A stretch of 64,000 nucleotides of DNA, from positions 1 to 64,000 of the forward strand of contig JBNKVX010000005.1 of assembly GCA_050299435.1 (NCBI GenBank), given 5' to 3'. This document shows, piece by piece, positions 1-8,304 of this stretch. Origin of the DNA: 1162T-S-0a-05 sp050299435 (GTDB lineage: Bacteria; Pseudomonadota; Gammaproteobacteria; Pseudomonadales; Cellvibrionaceae). How positions within the stretch are numbered: the first letter of the stretch is position 1; every line of letters begins with the position of its first letter. The notes under the pieces are model-generated. The model worked only from the letters and a program-made list of their open reading frames with translations. It was not told the DNA's origin and searched no databases. Position numbers and translations under genes: made by a program.

Positions 1-1309
1 TGCCTCTTACCTGGGTAATGTGGAGTGTCGTAAATTTGTCAGCGCCCAAACCCTCAATAGAAATATCTGAATTAGCCACGATTTTATCTTCTTCTGCCAG
101 CACGTTACTGTAGTAAATTAGTTCTTTTCCCTGCTCTTGGTAAAAATAGGTATAGACGGAAAAGCTTATGCCCGAATCAGCCAGACTTTGGAAATGATCA
201 GCCTGATCCCACCCGGAATATAAAACCTCAAAACTTTCCGATTCAAGCGCTCGCCAATCGTCGGTTTTATACGAAACTTGATTCAAGTCGGCACCACGCT
301 TAATGAAGTAGTTCTTGAATAAGGCTGGTGTCGCGAGAACGAGTAAAAAGACACATAAATACCCCACAGTCACCAAAGGATTTGGTTTATTTTTTCCCTT
401 AACTTCTTCAATTAATGAACTTTTTCCAACACTGTCCAGCTGAGATATTTCAAGATCAGATGCATCTGGTTTAGGAAATATAAAGCGGTTACTTATTATG
501 AAATAAAAGATTAAAACCACCCCGAAAATCAACCAGCCAAATGTGCCATGCTTATAAACCAATTCACTTTGCATTTGAGAGGCGTAACCCAATACAACAA
601 GAGCGAAAACTCGTATCCAATTTGCTATCACAGAAAGTATTAAGGCAAAGAAAACCAAAATAGCTTTCCTGATTATTGAAAGTTCTGAGTAATATCCATG
701 AAGCAAGCTTGTAACCAAGCCGATCATGAAAAAATTCAGCCCAGCACAACCATCAGCTACTTTAAGTTCTCCGTAAGGAAGCTGAATGGAATACCCCTCA
801 ATGTAGGCCACCATACCAGACCAACTTACCCAAGCTTGAACAACCTTTATGGTCATTAATCTCAGATAGGGGAGAACGACATCCCAAATCGGCAATGCGA
901 TATAAAGCAGAAACACCGGAAAAAGAAATTTAATTGAGTTCTTATAGCCAAACAGCCCAAGGAGTGCTCCACCCCAGAATGCAGGTAAGGCCAATTGCTC
1001 TAAGGCTAAAATTTGGGTGGAAGAACCGAAATACCAAATCAATGCAATGAATAAAAGCGCAGGAATACCAATAAATGAGGGCGATAGCACGATATCCGCT
1101 AACGCAATATTGCGGGCCACCAGGAAAGCAGATAGCGCAAGAACCAGGTATCCATGAGAATAGCTTTGATCAAGTAAAATCCATTTTTCATGGAGCGATA
1201 CAAAGGTATCTGCATACAACACCCCAATAGCTACCAAAGAAAAAAGTGCTGCCGATACAGCGCTTATATTTCCCTGATTAAGCAAATCTATTTGAGGTTT
1301 CGAGATCAA
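1..1309 (-). CDS. xrtA: Exosortase A with C-terminal EpsI domain (partial, cut by left window edge)
   Basis: An integral membrane cysteine protease/transpeptidase of the PEP-CTERM sorting system; it processes C-terminal sorting signals at the inner membrane. The reading frame is open on the minus strand to base 1, giving about 436 residues. Visible are many hydrophobic segments, an early SHGYL motif near residue 51, the catalytic cysteine in a DGCAGLN motif (about C188), the conserved arginine (about R233, NWIRVF) and histidine (about H254, HGTFGW). From about residue 310 the sequence becomes soluble and resembles the EpsI domain that is fused to XrtA-type exosortases. No ATG is available: the upstream stop is at 1355-1357, and a TTG at 1307-1309 lies 9 bases after a GGGGAG ribosome-binding site, so I chose it. 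The deacetylase gene is divergent. Identity is firm from the three catalytic motifs; the C terminus lies outside the window. Confidence 0.93.
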   Translation of the reverse strand, partial: MISKPQIDLLNQGNISAVSAALFSLVAIGVLYADTFVSLHEKWILLDQSYSHGYLVLALSAFLVARNIALADIVLSPSFIGIPALLFIALIWYFGSSTQILALEQLALPAFWGGALLGLFGYKNSIKFLFPVFLLYIALPIWDVVLPYLRLMTIKVVQAWVSWSGMVAYIEGYSIQLPYGELKVADGCAGLNFFMIGLVTSLLHGYYSELSIIRKAILVFFALILSVIANWIRVFALVVLGYASQMQSELVYKHGTFGWLIFGVVLIFYFIISNRFIFPKPDASDLEISQLDSVGKSSLIEEVKGKNKPNPLVTVGYLCVFLLVLATPALFKNYFIKRGADLNQVSYKTDDWRALESESFEVLYSGWDQADHFQSLADSGISFSVYTYFYQEQGKELIYYSNVLAEEDKIVANSDISIEGLGADKFTTLHITQVRG

Positions 1310-1438
1310 CGAACCATGCTCCCCGATACTATCTTTGTCACATTTTACACATAATTATCAAATTGTCGCGTTAGCATCTTGAGTCGGGTTGCATGTACAA
1401 TTACGCGGCCAAATTGGGGCAAATTACGAGTCAAACTT

Positions 1439-2314
1439 ATGAATAACGCCATGACCATAGACGTGGAGGACTACTTTCAGGTCTCCGCCCTCGCCAAAGC
1501 TGTAAAATATGACGATTGGGACAAGTGGCCAAGCCGAGTTGCAGAAAACACCAGACGCATCCTGGATTTATTTGATAAACACAACACAACAGCGACTTTT
1601 TTTGTGCTCGGCTGGGTAGCAGACAGGCAACCCGAACTCGTAAAAGAAATTCATCGACGCGGCCATGAGATCGCCTCCCATGGTTATAGTCATCAGCTGA
1701 TTTACAACCAAAGCCCCGCCGTATTCAGAGAAGAGACCGCTCGCTCTAAAGCTCTACTGGAAGACCTTACCGGTAAAGCAATCACAGGTTATCGCGCAGC
1801 GAGTTACTCCATTACGCGCGACAGCCTCTGGGCCGTAGATATATTGGGAGAATTAGGCTTTTTGTGGGATTCCAGTATATTCCCCATTCATCACGACAGG
1901 TATGGAATAGCTGATAGTCCAGAGCTTCCCTACACTCTGATTACTTCCAAGGGCGATAGACTAGTGGAATTTCCCCTCACAACTGCCAAGATTGGTCGAC
2001 TTAGCATTCCGGCCGCAGGCGGTGGATACTTCCGACAATATCCCTATGCACTTTCCAAGTATCTCTTTGCTAAGGCCAGCGATCAAGGCCAAAGGCCCAT
2101 GATCTTTTACTTACATCCCTGGGAGATTGACCCGAATCAACCCGCCGTTAAAGGCCTGAGCCTGCTTAGCCGTTTTAGACATTACACAAACCTTAAACGT
2201 TGTGAAGCAAGACTTGAGAATATGCTTACCGATTTTCGGTTTGGAACCGTATCCGATGTCTTAGGCTCTTTCGACAGCAGCAAAGAGGTGAAGCTGGAAT
2301 CTTTTAAACGATGA
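1439..2314 (+). CDS. Polysaccharide deacetylase, PEP-CTERM locus type (NodB fold, DUF3473)
   Basis: A NodB-type carbohydrate esterase that removes N-acetyl groups from a polysaccharide, here probably the exopolysaccharide made by this locus. The N terminus carries the catalytic/metal aspartate in TIDVEDYFQVSA, typical of the exosortase-locus subfamily, and the metal-binding HEIASHGYSH motif follows at about residue 79. The C-terminal part (YLHPWEIDP, then RF.HYTNL) matches the DUF3473 extension of this subfamily. An upstream in-frame TTG at 1379 would add 20 residues that do not resemble the family, so I prefer ATG 1439; ATG 1451 is also possible. No signal peptide is visible, which is usual for the subfamily. 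The stop overlaps the start of the FemAB-like gene by four bases (ATGA), implying translational coupling. Confidence 0.9.
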   Translation: MNNAMTIDVEDYFQVSALAKAVKYDDWDKWPSRVAENTRRILDLFDKHNTTATFFVLGWVADRQPELVKEIHRRGHEIASHGYSHQLIYNQSPAVFREETARSKALLEDLTGKAITGYRAASYSITRDSLWAVDILGELGFLWDSSIFPIHHDRYGIADSPELPYTLITSKGDRLVEFPLTTAKIGRLSIPAAGGGYFRQYPYALSKYLFAKASDQGQRPMIFYLHPWEIDPNQPAVKGLSLLSRFRHYTNLKRCEARLENMLTDFRFGTVSDVLGSFDSSKEVKLESFKR

Positions 2315-3702
2315 ATTTAAAAAATATTCTGCTTGATCTGGACGCCGCTATAAAAACACGCTGGGGCGCAGAAGAGAATTGCCCTTGTCTATCTGAAATT
2401 GGTTTTCATATCAGTGAGCTGGACTCAATAAAACATCGCCTCAAACTTGAAAAAAAGGCCAAACAGGAAATCGCATCCAAATTTAAACTCTTTAAATCAC
2501 AGCCCGAGCAAATCACCGACCTGAAAGCAGAAATGCAAAAAATCAGCACGCAGCTGTCTGTTCTCGAAGATAAGCGCAAAGCGATCGAGACGGAACTTTT
2601 GACCTTGTTTAAAGAAGAGGAAAAGCCAACTTTCCCCAGTCGATTTAAGGTCGTCAACAACACAGAGAAAAACGAATCGAACTATGAAATTACTGAAGAT
2701 GTGCAACAAGCGGAATGGAATGAGTATGTAGATGCACACCCCATGTCTTCTGCCTATCACGACTTTAAATGGAAAACGGTAATCGAAGAGAGCTTTAATC
2801 ACACTTGTAAATATTTAGCAGCGAGATCAAACAATAAAATCGTTGGCATTTTCCCTCTCGTCGCTTTTAAACATCCGATATTCGGAACCTTTGCTATTTC
2901 AATGCCGTACTTAAACTACGGGGGCCCACTCACTAACCACCCGGAAATTACCAGCGTTTTAATAGACTACGCACAAAAGCTGCAACAGGACTTCAACTGG
3001 GAGCACATTGAACTGCGCACGACCTGCAACTCCTTTTCATATCCCAGCGAATCGAGAAAGGCCTCTATGATTTTGACCCTCCCTCCCACAATGGATCAAC
3101 TCGAAGACGAGCTAGGCGCAAAGGTTAGAGCTCAATACAAACTAGCGGATAAACATTCTCCAGCGATCTTTTTTGGAAAAGAAGAATTGCTTGATGATTA
3201 TTACCGGGTTTTCTCAAAAAACATGAGAGATTTAGGGACACCAGTTTATAGCAAAGACTTTTTTAGAAACATTCTTAAGCTATTCCCAGACCAAGCGACT
3301 ATTGTCGTCGCGAAGATCAAGGGAAAAGCTATGGGCACAGCCTTCCTGTTTTCTTATAAAGACATGCTGGAAATACCGTGGGCGTCAACACTCAAGAAAG
3401 CCAATTCATATAATCTGAATATGTGGATGTACAAAAACATTTTGGCTTTTGCGATTGATTCAAAGCACGACTACTTTGACTTTGGACGTTCTACTCTTAA
3501 TGCAGGGACTTACAAATTCAAAAAACAATGGGGAGCTCAGCCCCTGCAACACTATTGGTATTATCTTCTTGAAGAAGGTGAAGAACTGCCGCAAATCAAC
3601 CCGGATAATCCCAAATTCAAACTGGCTATTACTATCTGGAAACGCCTTCCTGTCTTCCTAACAAATCTAATAGGCCCGTCAATTGTCAAACATATTCCCT
3701 AG
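2311..3702 (+). CDS. FemAB-like protein, PEP-CTERM system type, with N-terminal coiled coil
   Basis: Member of the FemAB/GNAT superfamily found in exosortase loci; relatives transfer amino acids from aminoacyl-tRNA, but the substrate of this subfamily is not established. The FemAB-like part occupies about residues 120-450 (WNEYVDAHPMSSAYHDFKW start, YLNYGGPLTN, YKFKKQWGAQP near the end). The first 110 residues are unusual: two charged helices (about 31-64 and 68-103) separated by a short turn, predicted from sequence to be an antiparallel coiled coil that resembles the tRNA-binding arm of seryl-tRNA synthetase. At 463 residues it is roughly 110 longer than I expect for this family. It overlaps the deacetylase by 4 bases and lacks a strong ribosome-binding site. 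Its stop codon overlaps that of the convergent acetyltransferase gene. Confidence 0.85.
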   Translation: MNLKNILLDLDAAIKTRWGAEENCPCLSEIGFHISELDSIKHRLKLEKKAKQEIASKFKLFKSQPEQITDLKAEMQKISTQLSVLEDKRKAIETELLTLFKEEEKPTFPSRFKVVNNTEKNESNYEITEDVQQAEWNEYVDAHPMSSAYHDFKWKTVIEESFNHTCKYLAARSNNKIVGIFPLVAFKHPIFGTFAISMPYLNYGGPLTNHPEITSVLIDYAQKLQQDFNWEHIELRTTCNSFSYPSESRKASMILTLPPTMDQLEDELGAKVRAQYKLADKHSPAIFFGKEELLDDYYRVFSKNMRDLGTPVYSKDFFRNILKLFPDQATIVVAKIKGKAMGTAFLFSYKDMLEIPWASTLKKANSYNLNMWMYKNILAFAIDSKHDYFDFGRSTLNAGTYKFKKQWGAQPLQHYWYYLLEEGEELPQINPDNPKFKLAITIWKRLPVFLTNLIGPSIVKHIP

Positions 3703-4805
3703 TTTTTAAATTTTCGCACAAGGTTTACGACCAAATCTTCAATTACCAAGGGACGTTTGCGTAGTGTTCGCCAATACTGTGTATCCACTTCGGAACTAAG
3801 CGAAGATTTATAATCTTCTCCACCCCCCATGAAATTGTATTTCTCGATTCCCTGTGAGTGACAATACTTCATCGCTTCATAATGACACACAAACCCAGGT
3901 TTGAGCCGGTTATCATCTTCATAGCTAAAACCCGTTTGAATATTGTAAACCTCCCCCTCATACAACAGGTTGTAGAGCACGCCTATTGTTTTTTCTCCCG
4001 CTAACATCTCTACAAGCTGCAACTGTCCACTTTCTCTACCGAAAGCTCTCACACGCTCATGGAAATCCAGCCAGCACGGATTAGCGAATGAACCGTCAAT
4101 ACCTCTGGCATTCCAAACTTGCGTGTGCAACTCACCTAATTTTCTCCAAACTTCCTGCTCCTGCTCTTCATCGGCAGGAATATGTAATCGAAAGGATCCG
4201 TATTTTTCTTCATACAAGGAGCGACTTTTACGAATCTGTCTTCTTCGATTAGAACTGATATTGTTTTTCTCAACCGCATCCCACGGATCTGCGTGAGGCA
4301 TTAAAGCAAAGGGCGCAGCTTGATCATGTCCATCGAGACTGATCAACCCTCGCTGCGCGACCAACTCATCAACAATCTTCGCATCACTTTCCTGCAAAAA
4401 ATTTAACTGTAACTCATCCCATTGTAATCCTGACTGATACAACCAGACCAAAACACTGCCCCAAGCGTCACGCTTAAACTCATTAGACACAAACAAGCCA
4501 TTAAACTCGATGGTCATGTCGTTTTGTCCACCAGCAATTTCATTCAAACTCAATATACGACGCTTAAAAAATATTCGCCTCTTAATATTTGATAAATGAA
4601 AAATAGCCAGTCCAATTAATTTTTCTTCATGGAATACACCCAAAACAAGTGGGTTATTCTTAACCGAAATATTGAGGTACCAGGTTTTTAGCCAAATATC
4701 ACTGAGAAAAAGATTAGTCTTGGCATCAGGCAATTGGTCATATAAATGCAGAATATTCTCTGCAGAGATATTCTCTATTTTTGAAATGACAATTTTCGGG
4801 TTCAT
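3699..4805 (-). CDS. GNAT-fold acetyltransferase, CelD/BcsL (FemAB-like) type
   Basis: A cytoplasmic GNAT-superfamily protein related to the CelD/BcsL family often found in polysaccharide loci; likely modifies a sugar or peptide group, with the substrate unknown. The central region (NNISSNRRRQIRKSRS, about residue 185) and the C-terminal half (GVLYNLLYEGEVYNIQTGFSYED followed by YNFMGGGEDYKSSLS) match the fold. It is the last gene of the minus-strand run that begins with the EpsB-like transferase, 15 bases after the barrel gene. I start it at ATG 4805; a TTG at 4817 would add four residues. It is convergent with the FemAB-like gene, and both stop codons share the bases CTAG. Confidence 0.8.
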   Translation of the reverse strand: MNPKIVISKIENISAENILHLYDQLPDAKTNLFLSDIWLKTWYLNISVKNNPLVLGVFHEEKLIGLAIFHLSNIKRRIFFKRRILSLNEIAGGQNDMTIEFNGLFVSNEFKRDAWGSVLVWLYQSGLQWDELQLNFLQESDAKIVDELVAQRGLISLDGHDQAAPFALMPHADPWDAVEKNNISSNRRRQIRKSRSLYEEKYGSFRLHIPADEEQEQEVWRKLGELHTQVWNARGIDGSFANPCWLDFHERVRAFGRESGQLQLVEMLAGEKTIGVLYNLLYEGEVYNIQTGFSYEDDNRLKPGFVCHYEAMKYCHSQGIEKYNFMGGGEDYKSSLSSEVDTQYWRTLRKRPLVIEDLVVNLVRKFKN

Positions 4806-4820
4806 GATATGGGGCAACCT

Positions 4821-6125
4821 TTAAAACCGATACCCAAATCCAAGCCCATATTGATTCTCTGTTCGATCTATTGCGGAATTCAAAGTGTTCGTTCTATCTT
4901 GTCGTTCAACGAAGGCATTTAAATCCAAATCCCGCGACAAAGCATAGCGATACATCATCGTAGAACGAGTGAGCTGAAAATCCCGGTTAGACAATTGCAT
5001 AAATTCCCTATCGGAATCCCGATAGCTTAGACTGATGTTATTAAATGTATTTATTTGATAACCAAGTGTCGCCGAAAAATTGCTCCGTACATTGTCAAAT
5101 TCATTACTTTCAGTATAACTTTCTTCCACTCTTGAAAGTGACAGGCTCAATGTGCAGCGAGCACAAATCATGCTCGAATTAAAGTAAATCTCTTCTGATG
5201 TAAGCTCAATTTGGTCCGCATCTCTAAAGCTGCCTTGATTTATTTCTTCATCCCCACTTAGTGATGCCTGATTTCCATCGCCTCTTGAGTTGTCAGTCAA
5301 ATTATTCGAAAGGCGCACACCGACAACCGAATTTCCCAGATCATAATTCATATCAAACCGGTATCTTCCACCGCTATAGAGTTCTTCCCCATCTCGCGTT
5401 GATTTATCCTGACCCACTGCGACGGTATAAGTGAGGTTTCTTAATGCTGCAGAATAGGCCAATTCAATATAATTTTGCTTATAAGAAAAGAACGGCAAAG
5501 CATCGAAGTCTACATCCTCTTGGGAGGCAAGTAATGAAAACATCGAAATGGAACTGAATCGGTGATCCCATTGCACTCTCAAGCCTTCTCGCGACGAATC
5601 TCGATCCGGCTGCTCATCATAAGAAATATTTTGAAATACACCGATAATACTTAAACCATCCACATCACTCATTCTAAAATTTAAAGAAGGCTGTGCAGTT
5701 GTAATATTTCGCTCGTTTAAATTCCCGAGTGTTTCCAAATCATCCGGATTTCCCAAAACTAATTGTGCCGAATGCTCTAATAATAACTGGACGATATCAC
5801 TTTCACGACCAAGGTTGAGCGACGATCTGCCTGACTGGGTACCTCTATCTGGCTGACTATCTTCTGAAAAATTATTCTGCGATACGGAGTAATTTGCACT
5901 TAGATTTACACGATCCCCTGCATGCGCTGCCGAAGCATTAAAGCTCAGAACATCTTGACGCTCCGACAACGCTTCGGTTGCAGCAGCTTGATTTATAATA
6001 GGTGCATTGTCAGTTGTTCTGGAATTGCCGCTTAATCCAAAGTCAAAATCAAGCGCAAAACAATGCGAGGTCAAGCAGAGAAAAATCAAACCATTTGTAA
6101 CTAGTGCTAATGAATTACCTTTCAT
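4821..6125 (-). CDS. Outer-membrane beta-barrel protein, PEP-CTERM system associated
   Basis: A predicted outer-membrane beta-barrel of the hypothetical family that accompanies exosortase/exopolysaccharide loci; probably involved in polysaccharide export or surface anchoring, unproven. It has a signal peptide (hydrophobic stretch VTNGLIFLCLTSHCFA), then alternating polar/aromatic strands throughout and a C-terminal aromatic residue (GLGFGYRF), the usual barrel-insertion signature. About 434 residues. The start is ATG 6125, preceded by GGAAG at 8 bases; a TTG at 6140 is less likely. It lies 23 bases after the Wzz-like gene in the same operon. Confidence 0.82.
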   Translation of the reverse strand: MKGNSLALVTNGLIFLCLTSHCFALDFDFGLSGNSRTTDNAPIINQAAATEALSERQDVLSFNASAAHAGDRVNLSANYSVSQNNFSEDSQPDRGTQSGRSSLNLGRESDIVQLLLEHSAQLVLGNPDDLETLGNLNERNITTAQPSLNFRMSDVDGLSIIGVFQNISYDEQPDRDSSREGLRVQWDHRFSSISMFSLLASQEDVDFDALPFFSYKQNYIELAYSAALRNLTYTVAVGQDKSTRDGEELYSGGRYRFDMNYDLGNSVVGVRLSNNLTDNSRGDGNQASLSGDEEINQGSFRDADQIELTSEEIYFNSSMICARCTLSLSLSRVEESYTESNEFDNVRSNFSATLGYQINTFNNISLSYRDSDREFMQLSNRDFQLTRSTMMYRYALSRDLDLNAFVERQDRTNTLNSAIDRTENQYGLGFGYRF

Positions 6126-6148
6126 ATATATCGCTTCCAAGCTCGATG

Positions 6149-7657
6149 TTAGGCGATTATTTTCTGCATTACGACTATAGAATAAAACACAAAAAATAGG
6201 GCCAGAATACCTAACAGTATCATCGCATCGCGCTTAATTATTCTCTTGGTTATCGCTGTTGAAGTGTGCGGCACAACGCCGATCACTGCCAAGGTTTCCG
6301 AAAAGGCATTATGTAATCTTGTATAGGATCTCAGTCGAGGATCCATAAGAATATAAGCAACCATCAAACAAATTGGCGTTAGAAAACCGAGTATTGGGGC
6401 CATAATTGCAATATGAATGGGCAGCAAGCCACTTGGACGCAGAGGAAATACGGCAGGCTCATGGATTCTATAAGTTACCCCTTGTCCTTCAATATCAAGC
6501 ACCATTGATAATCTGGCACTTTCCTTACGCTCTAGCATTTCCTCGTAAACACTTTTGGTAACATTATAATCCCGTGTTAACTCAGCTAGCGCCGCTTCAT
6601 TTTCAGCAACTTTTTGTGCACGCTCATATTCCTGCTCAAGCAAACGAGTTAGCGAAGCCATACGTTGGTTTTGCGCGCGCAAATCGACCTCAGCCACTGA
6701 CAATTGTTTTCTCAGCTCCTCATACAGAGGATTTTCCCCACCTGAGGCACTCGGATTTAATCCTTCAGCGTCATAAATCGCCTGTACTTGCTTATCGATG
6801 TCTGCAATCTGATTTTTGATAGTTACGATATCGGGGTAATTGTCTTGATAAATCAAACGCAGACTTTCAAGATTTTCTGACAGTGTTTTTTTTCGTTCTT
6901 CCAATGCATCCAGCTTTGAGCGCGCCTGTAAATAGTCAGATTCACTGCTAAGTTGCGATCGAAATGTTTTGGCCCGCGATTCATTCTCTTCAATTGTTAA
7001 CTTTAAGGCTTCGATTTCATCTCTTAAATTATTGATACGTGCCGATACCGTTGCTTCCGTTCCATCCACATTGGCAGCTTTAAATTCCTTCAGTCGATTC
7101 TCAGCATCTTCCAATTGTTTCTTGTAAGCCTGAACTTGCGAATCAATAAATTTATAAGCGGAGTAACTTTCGTCTTTTTTCCGTTTCGATGTGTATTCAA
7201 TAAAGGAATTGACGGTTGTGTTTAGTACCACAAAAGATTTGTCCGGATCGCTCGAACTATAGCTAATACGAAAATAATCCTTGCTTACCGATTCAATTGT
7301 AATTGTACGTCGTAAATGCGCGACCATCTTCTCAATTGCTTCCGAATCATTTTTGTCGTCGACCAAGCCTGATTCTATTACTATTTCTTCCGCAAAATTG
7401 CGAGTGTATATCACATCTTTAGCAGTTTGCGATCGATCAACCTGAGTCATTTCCGCACGACCCTTTAACAACGGCTGAATAATGTTAGTGACATCCGCAT
7501 ACAACACCGCACTGGTTTCAAAGGATTTTGGCCAAGCCAGACCCACCACTAATATTGCGCTAGAAACCAGGATAAAAATTGCGACGCACCACTCCTTATA
7601 GCGCACAAGCTCAAGGCGCAAAGCAATAAAAATCTCACGAATTTGTTGCGGATCCAT
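6149..7657 (-). CDS. Polysaccharide chain-length determinant (Wzz/PCP family, XrtA locus type)
   Basis: Inner-membrane co-polymerase that controls exopolysaccharide chain length. One N-terminal membrane helix (about residues 24-43), a long periplasmic coiled-coil region with heptad-like Glu/Lys/Leu (about 160-380), and two C-terminal helices (about 415-440 and 475-500). The proline-rich segment before the second helix (PAVFPLRPSGLLP) is the typical PCP motif. At 502 residues it matches the exosortase-locus chain-length family, which carries no kinase domain; the separate kinase-like protein at 33960-34688 may be its cytoplasmic partner. Only two bases separate it from the Wza-like gene upstream. 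Confidence 0.9.
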   Translation of the reverse strand: MDPQQIREIFIALRLELVRYKEWCVAIFILVSSAILVVGLAWPKSFETSAVLYADVTNIIQPLLKGRAEMTQVDRSQTAKDVIYTRNFAEEIVIESGLVDDKNDSEAIEKMVAHLRRTITIESVSKDYFRISYSSSDPDKSFVVLNTTVNSFIEYTSKRKKDESYSAYKFIDSQVQAYKKQLEDAENRLKEFKAANVDGTEATVSARINNLRDEIEALKLTIEENESRAKTFRSQLSSESDYLQARSKLDALEERKKTLSENLESLRLIYQDNYPDIVTIKNQIADIDKQVQAIYDAEGLNPSASGGENPLYEELRKQLSVAEVDLRAQNQRMASLTRLLEQEYERAQKVAENEAALAELTRDYNVTKSVYEEMLERKESARLSMVLDIEGQGVTYRIHEPAVFPLRPSGLLPIHIAIMAPILGFLTPICLMVAYILMDPRLRSYTRLHNAFSETLAVIGVVPHTSTAITKRIIKRDAMILLGILALFFVFYSIVVMQKIIA

Positions 7658-7659
7658 AA

Positions 7660-8277
7660 TTAAAACGCTCTTTCTGGTACCGTGATAATGTCCGAGGGGT
7701 TCAAATTGTAATTACTGTCCAACACACCCTTTTTAAGAATGTCATCCAGGTAAATTGGATAGACTTTCACCGAACTGCCATTATCGCGATAAAGTTTTGC
7801 CCGGTTCCCCGATGCAAATTCATTGGGGCCACCAGCCTGTAAAACCACATCCAAAACCGTCATGCCCTCGCGGTAGGGAATTGAAATCTGCGAGCGAACC
7901 GCCCCGGTAACCCGCACACGATTACGAAATTCCGCACTGCCTGGAGAGGTTACAATAACTGTAACCTGCGGGCTCTTGATGTAGTTATTCAAAGCAGAAG
8001 CCACGTTAGAAGAAAGTTTTTCCGTCGTCATTCCGGCCGCTTGTACATCGCCAACCAGAGGAAGTGATATTTTTCCGTCTGGACGAACAGGCACCGCCAT
8101 GGACAGCTCAGGATTTCGCCAGACGCTGACCTGCAATGCATCACCTACACCAATCTGATATTCGGTCATCATTTGTTTTGTGGAAGGTGGTTTTTCCAAT
8201 TCCATAACCTGATTGGACGAACACGCTCCCAAGCCAAACGCAAAAGTAAGCACAATTAAACGAAAAATTAGCTTCAT
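7660..8277 (-). CDS. Polysaccharide export lipoprotein (Wza/XrtA locus type)
   Basis: Outer-membrane auxiliary export protein for exopolysaccharide. It begins with a lipoprotein signal (FAFGLGAC, lipid-bearing cysteine about residue 19), followed by the Poly_export domain (YQIGVGDALQVSVWRNPELS, VRPDGKISLPLVGDVQAAG) and a SLBB-like beta-grasp domain (VRVTGAVRSQISIPYREGMTVLDVVLQAGG). 205 residues is the usual size for the exosortase-locus family. A ribosome-binding site GGGAG lies upstream of the ATG. It is the second gene after the sugar transferase in a tightly packed minus-strand operon. Confidence 0.92.
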   Translation of the reverse strand: MKLIFRLIVLTFAFGLGACSSNQVMELEKPPSTKQMMTEYQIGVGDALQVSVWRNPELSMAVPVRPDGKISLPLVGDVQAAGMTTEKLSSNVASALNNYIKSPQVTVIVTSPGSAEFRNRVRVTGAVRSQISIPYREGMTVLDVVLQAGGPNEFASGNRAKLYRDNGSSVKVYPIYLDDILKKGVLDSNYNLNPSDIITVPERAF

Positions 8278-8304
8278 AACTTTAAACTCCCTGGTATTCT
8301 CTTA

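Noticed and set aside
1379..1438. Upstream TTG start of the deacetylase
   Set aside because: The 20 added residues do not resemble the family, and ATG 1439 gives the expected start; ATG 1451 is an alternative.
1310..1438. Sigma-54 (-24/-12) promoter for the exosortase genes
   Set aside because: No TGGCAC-N5-TTGC-like sequence was found here or, in a reading by eye, in 9712-9997 or 34689-34932.
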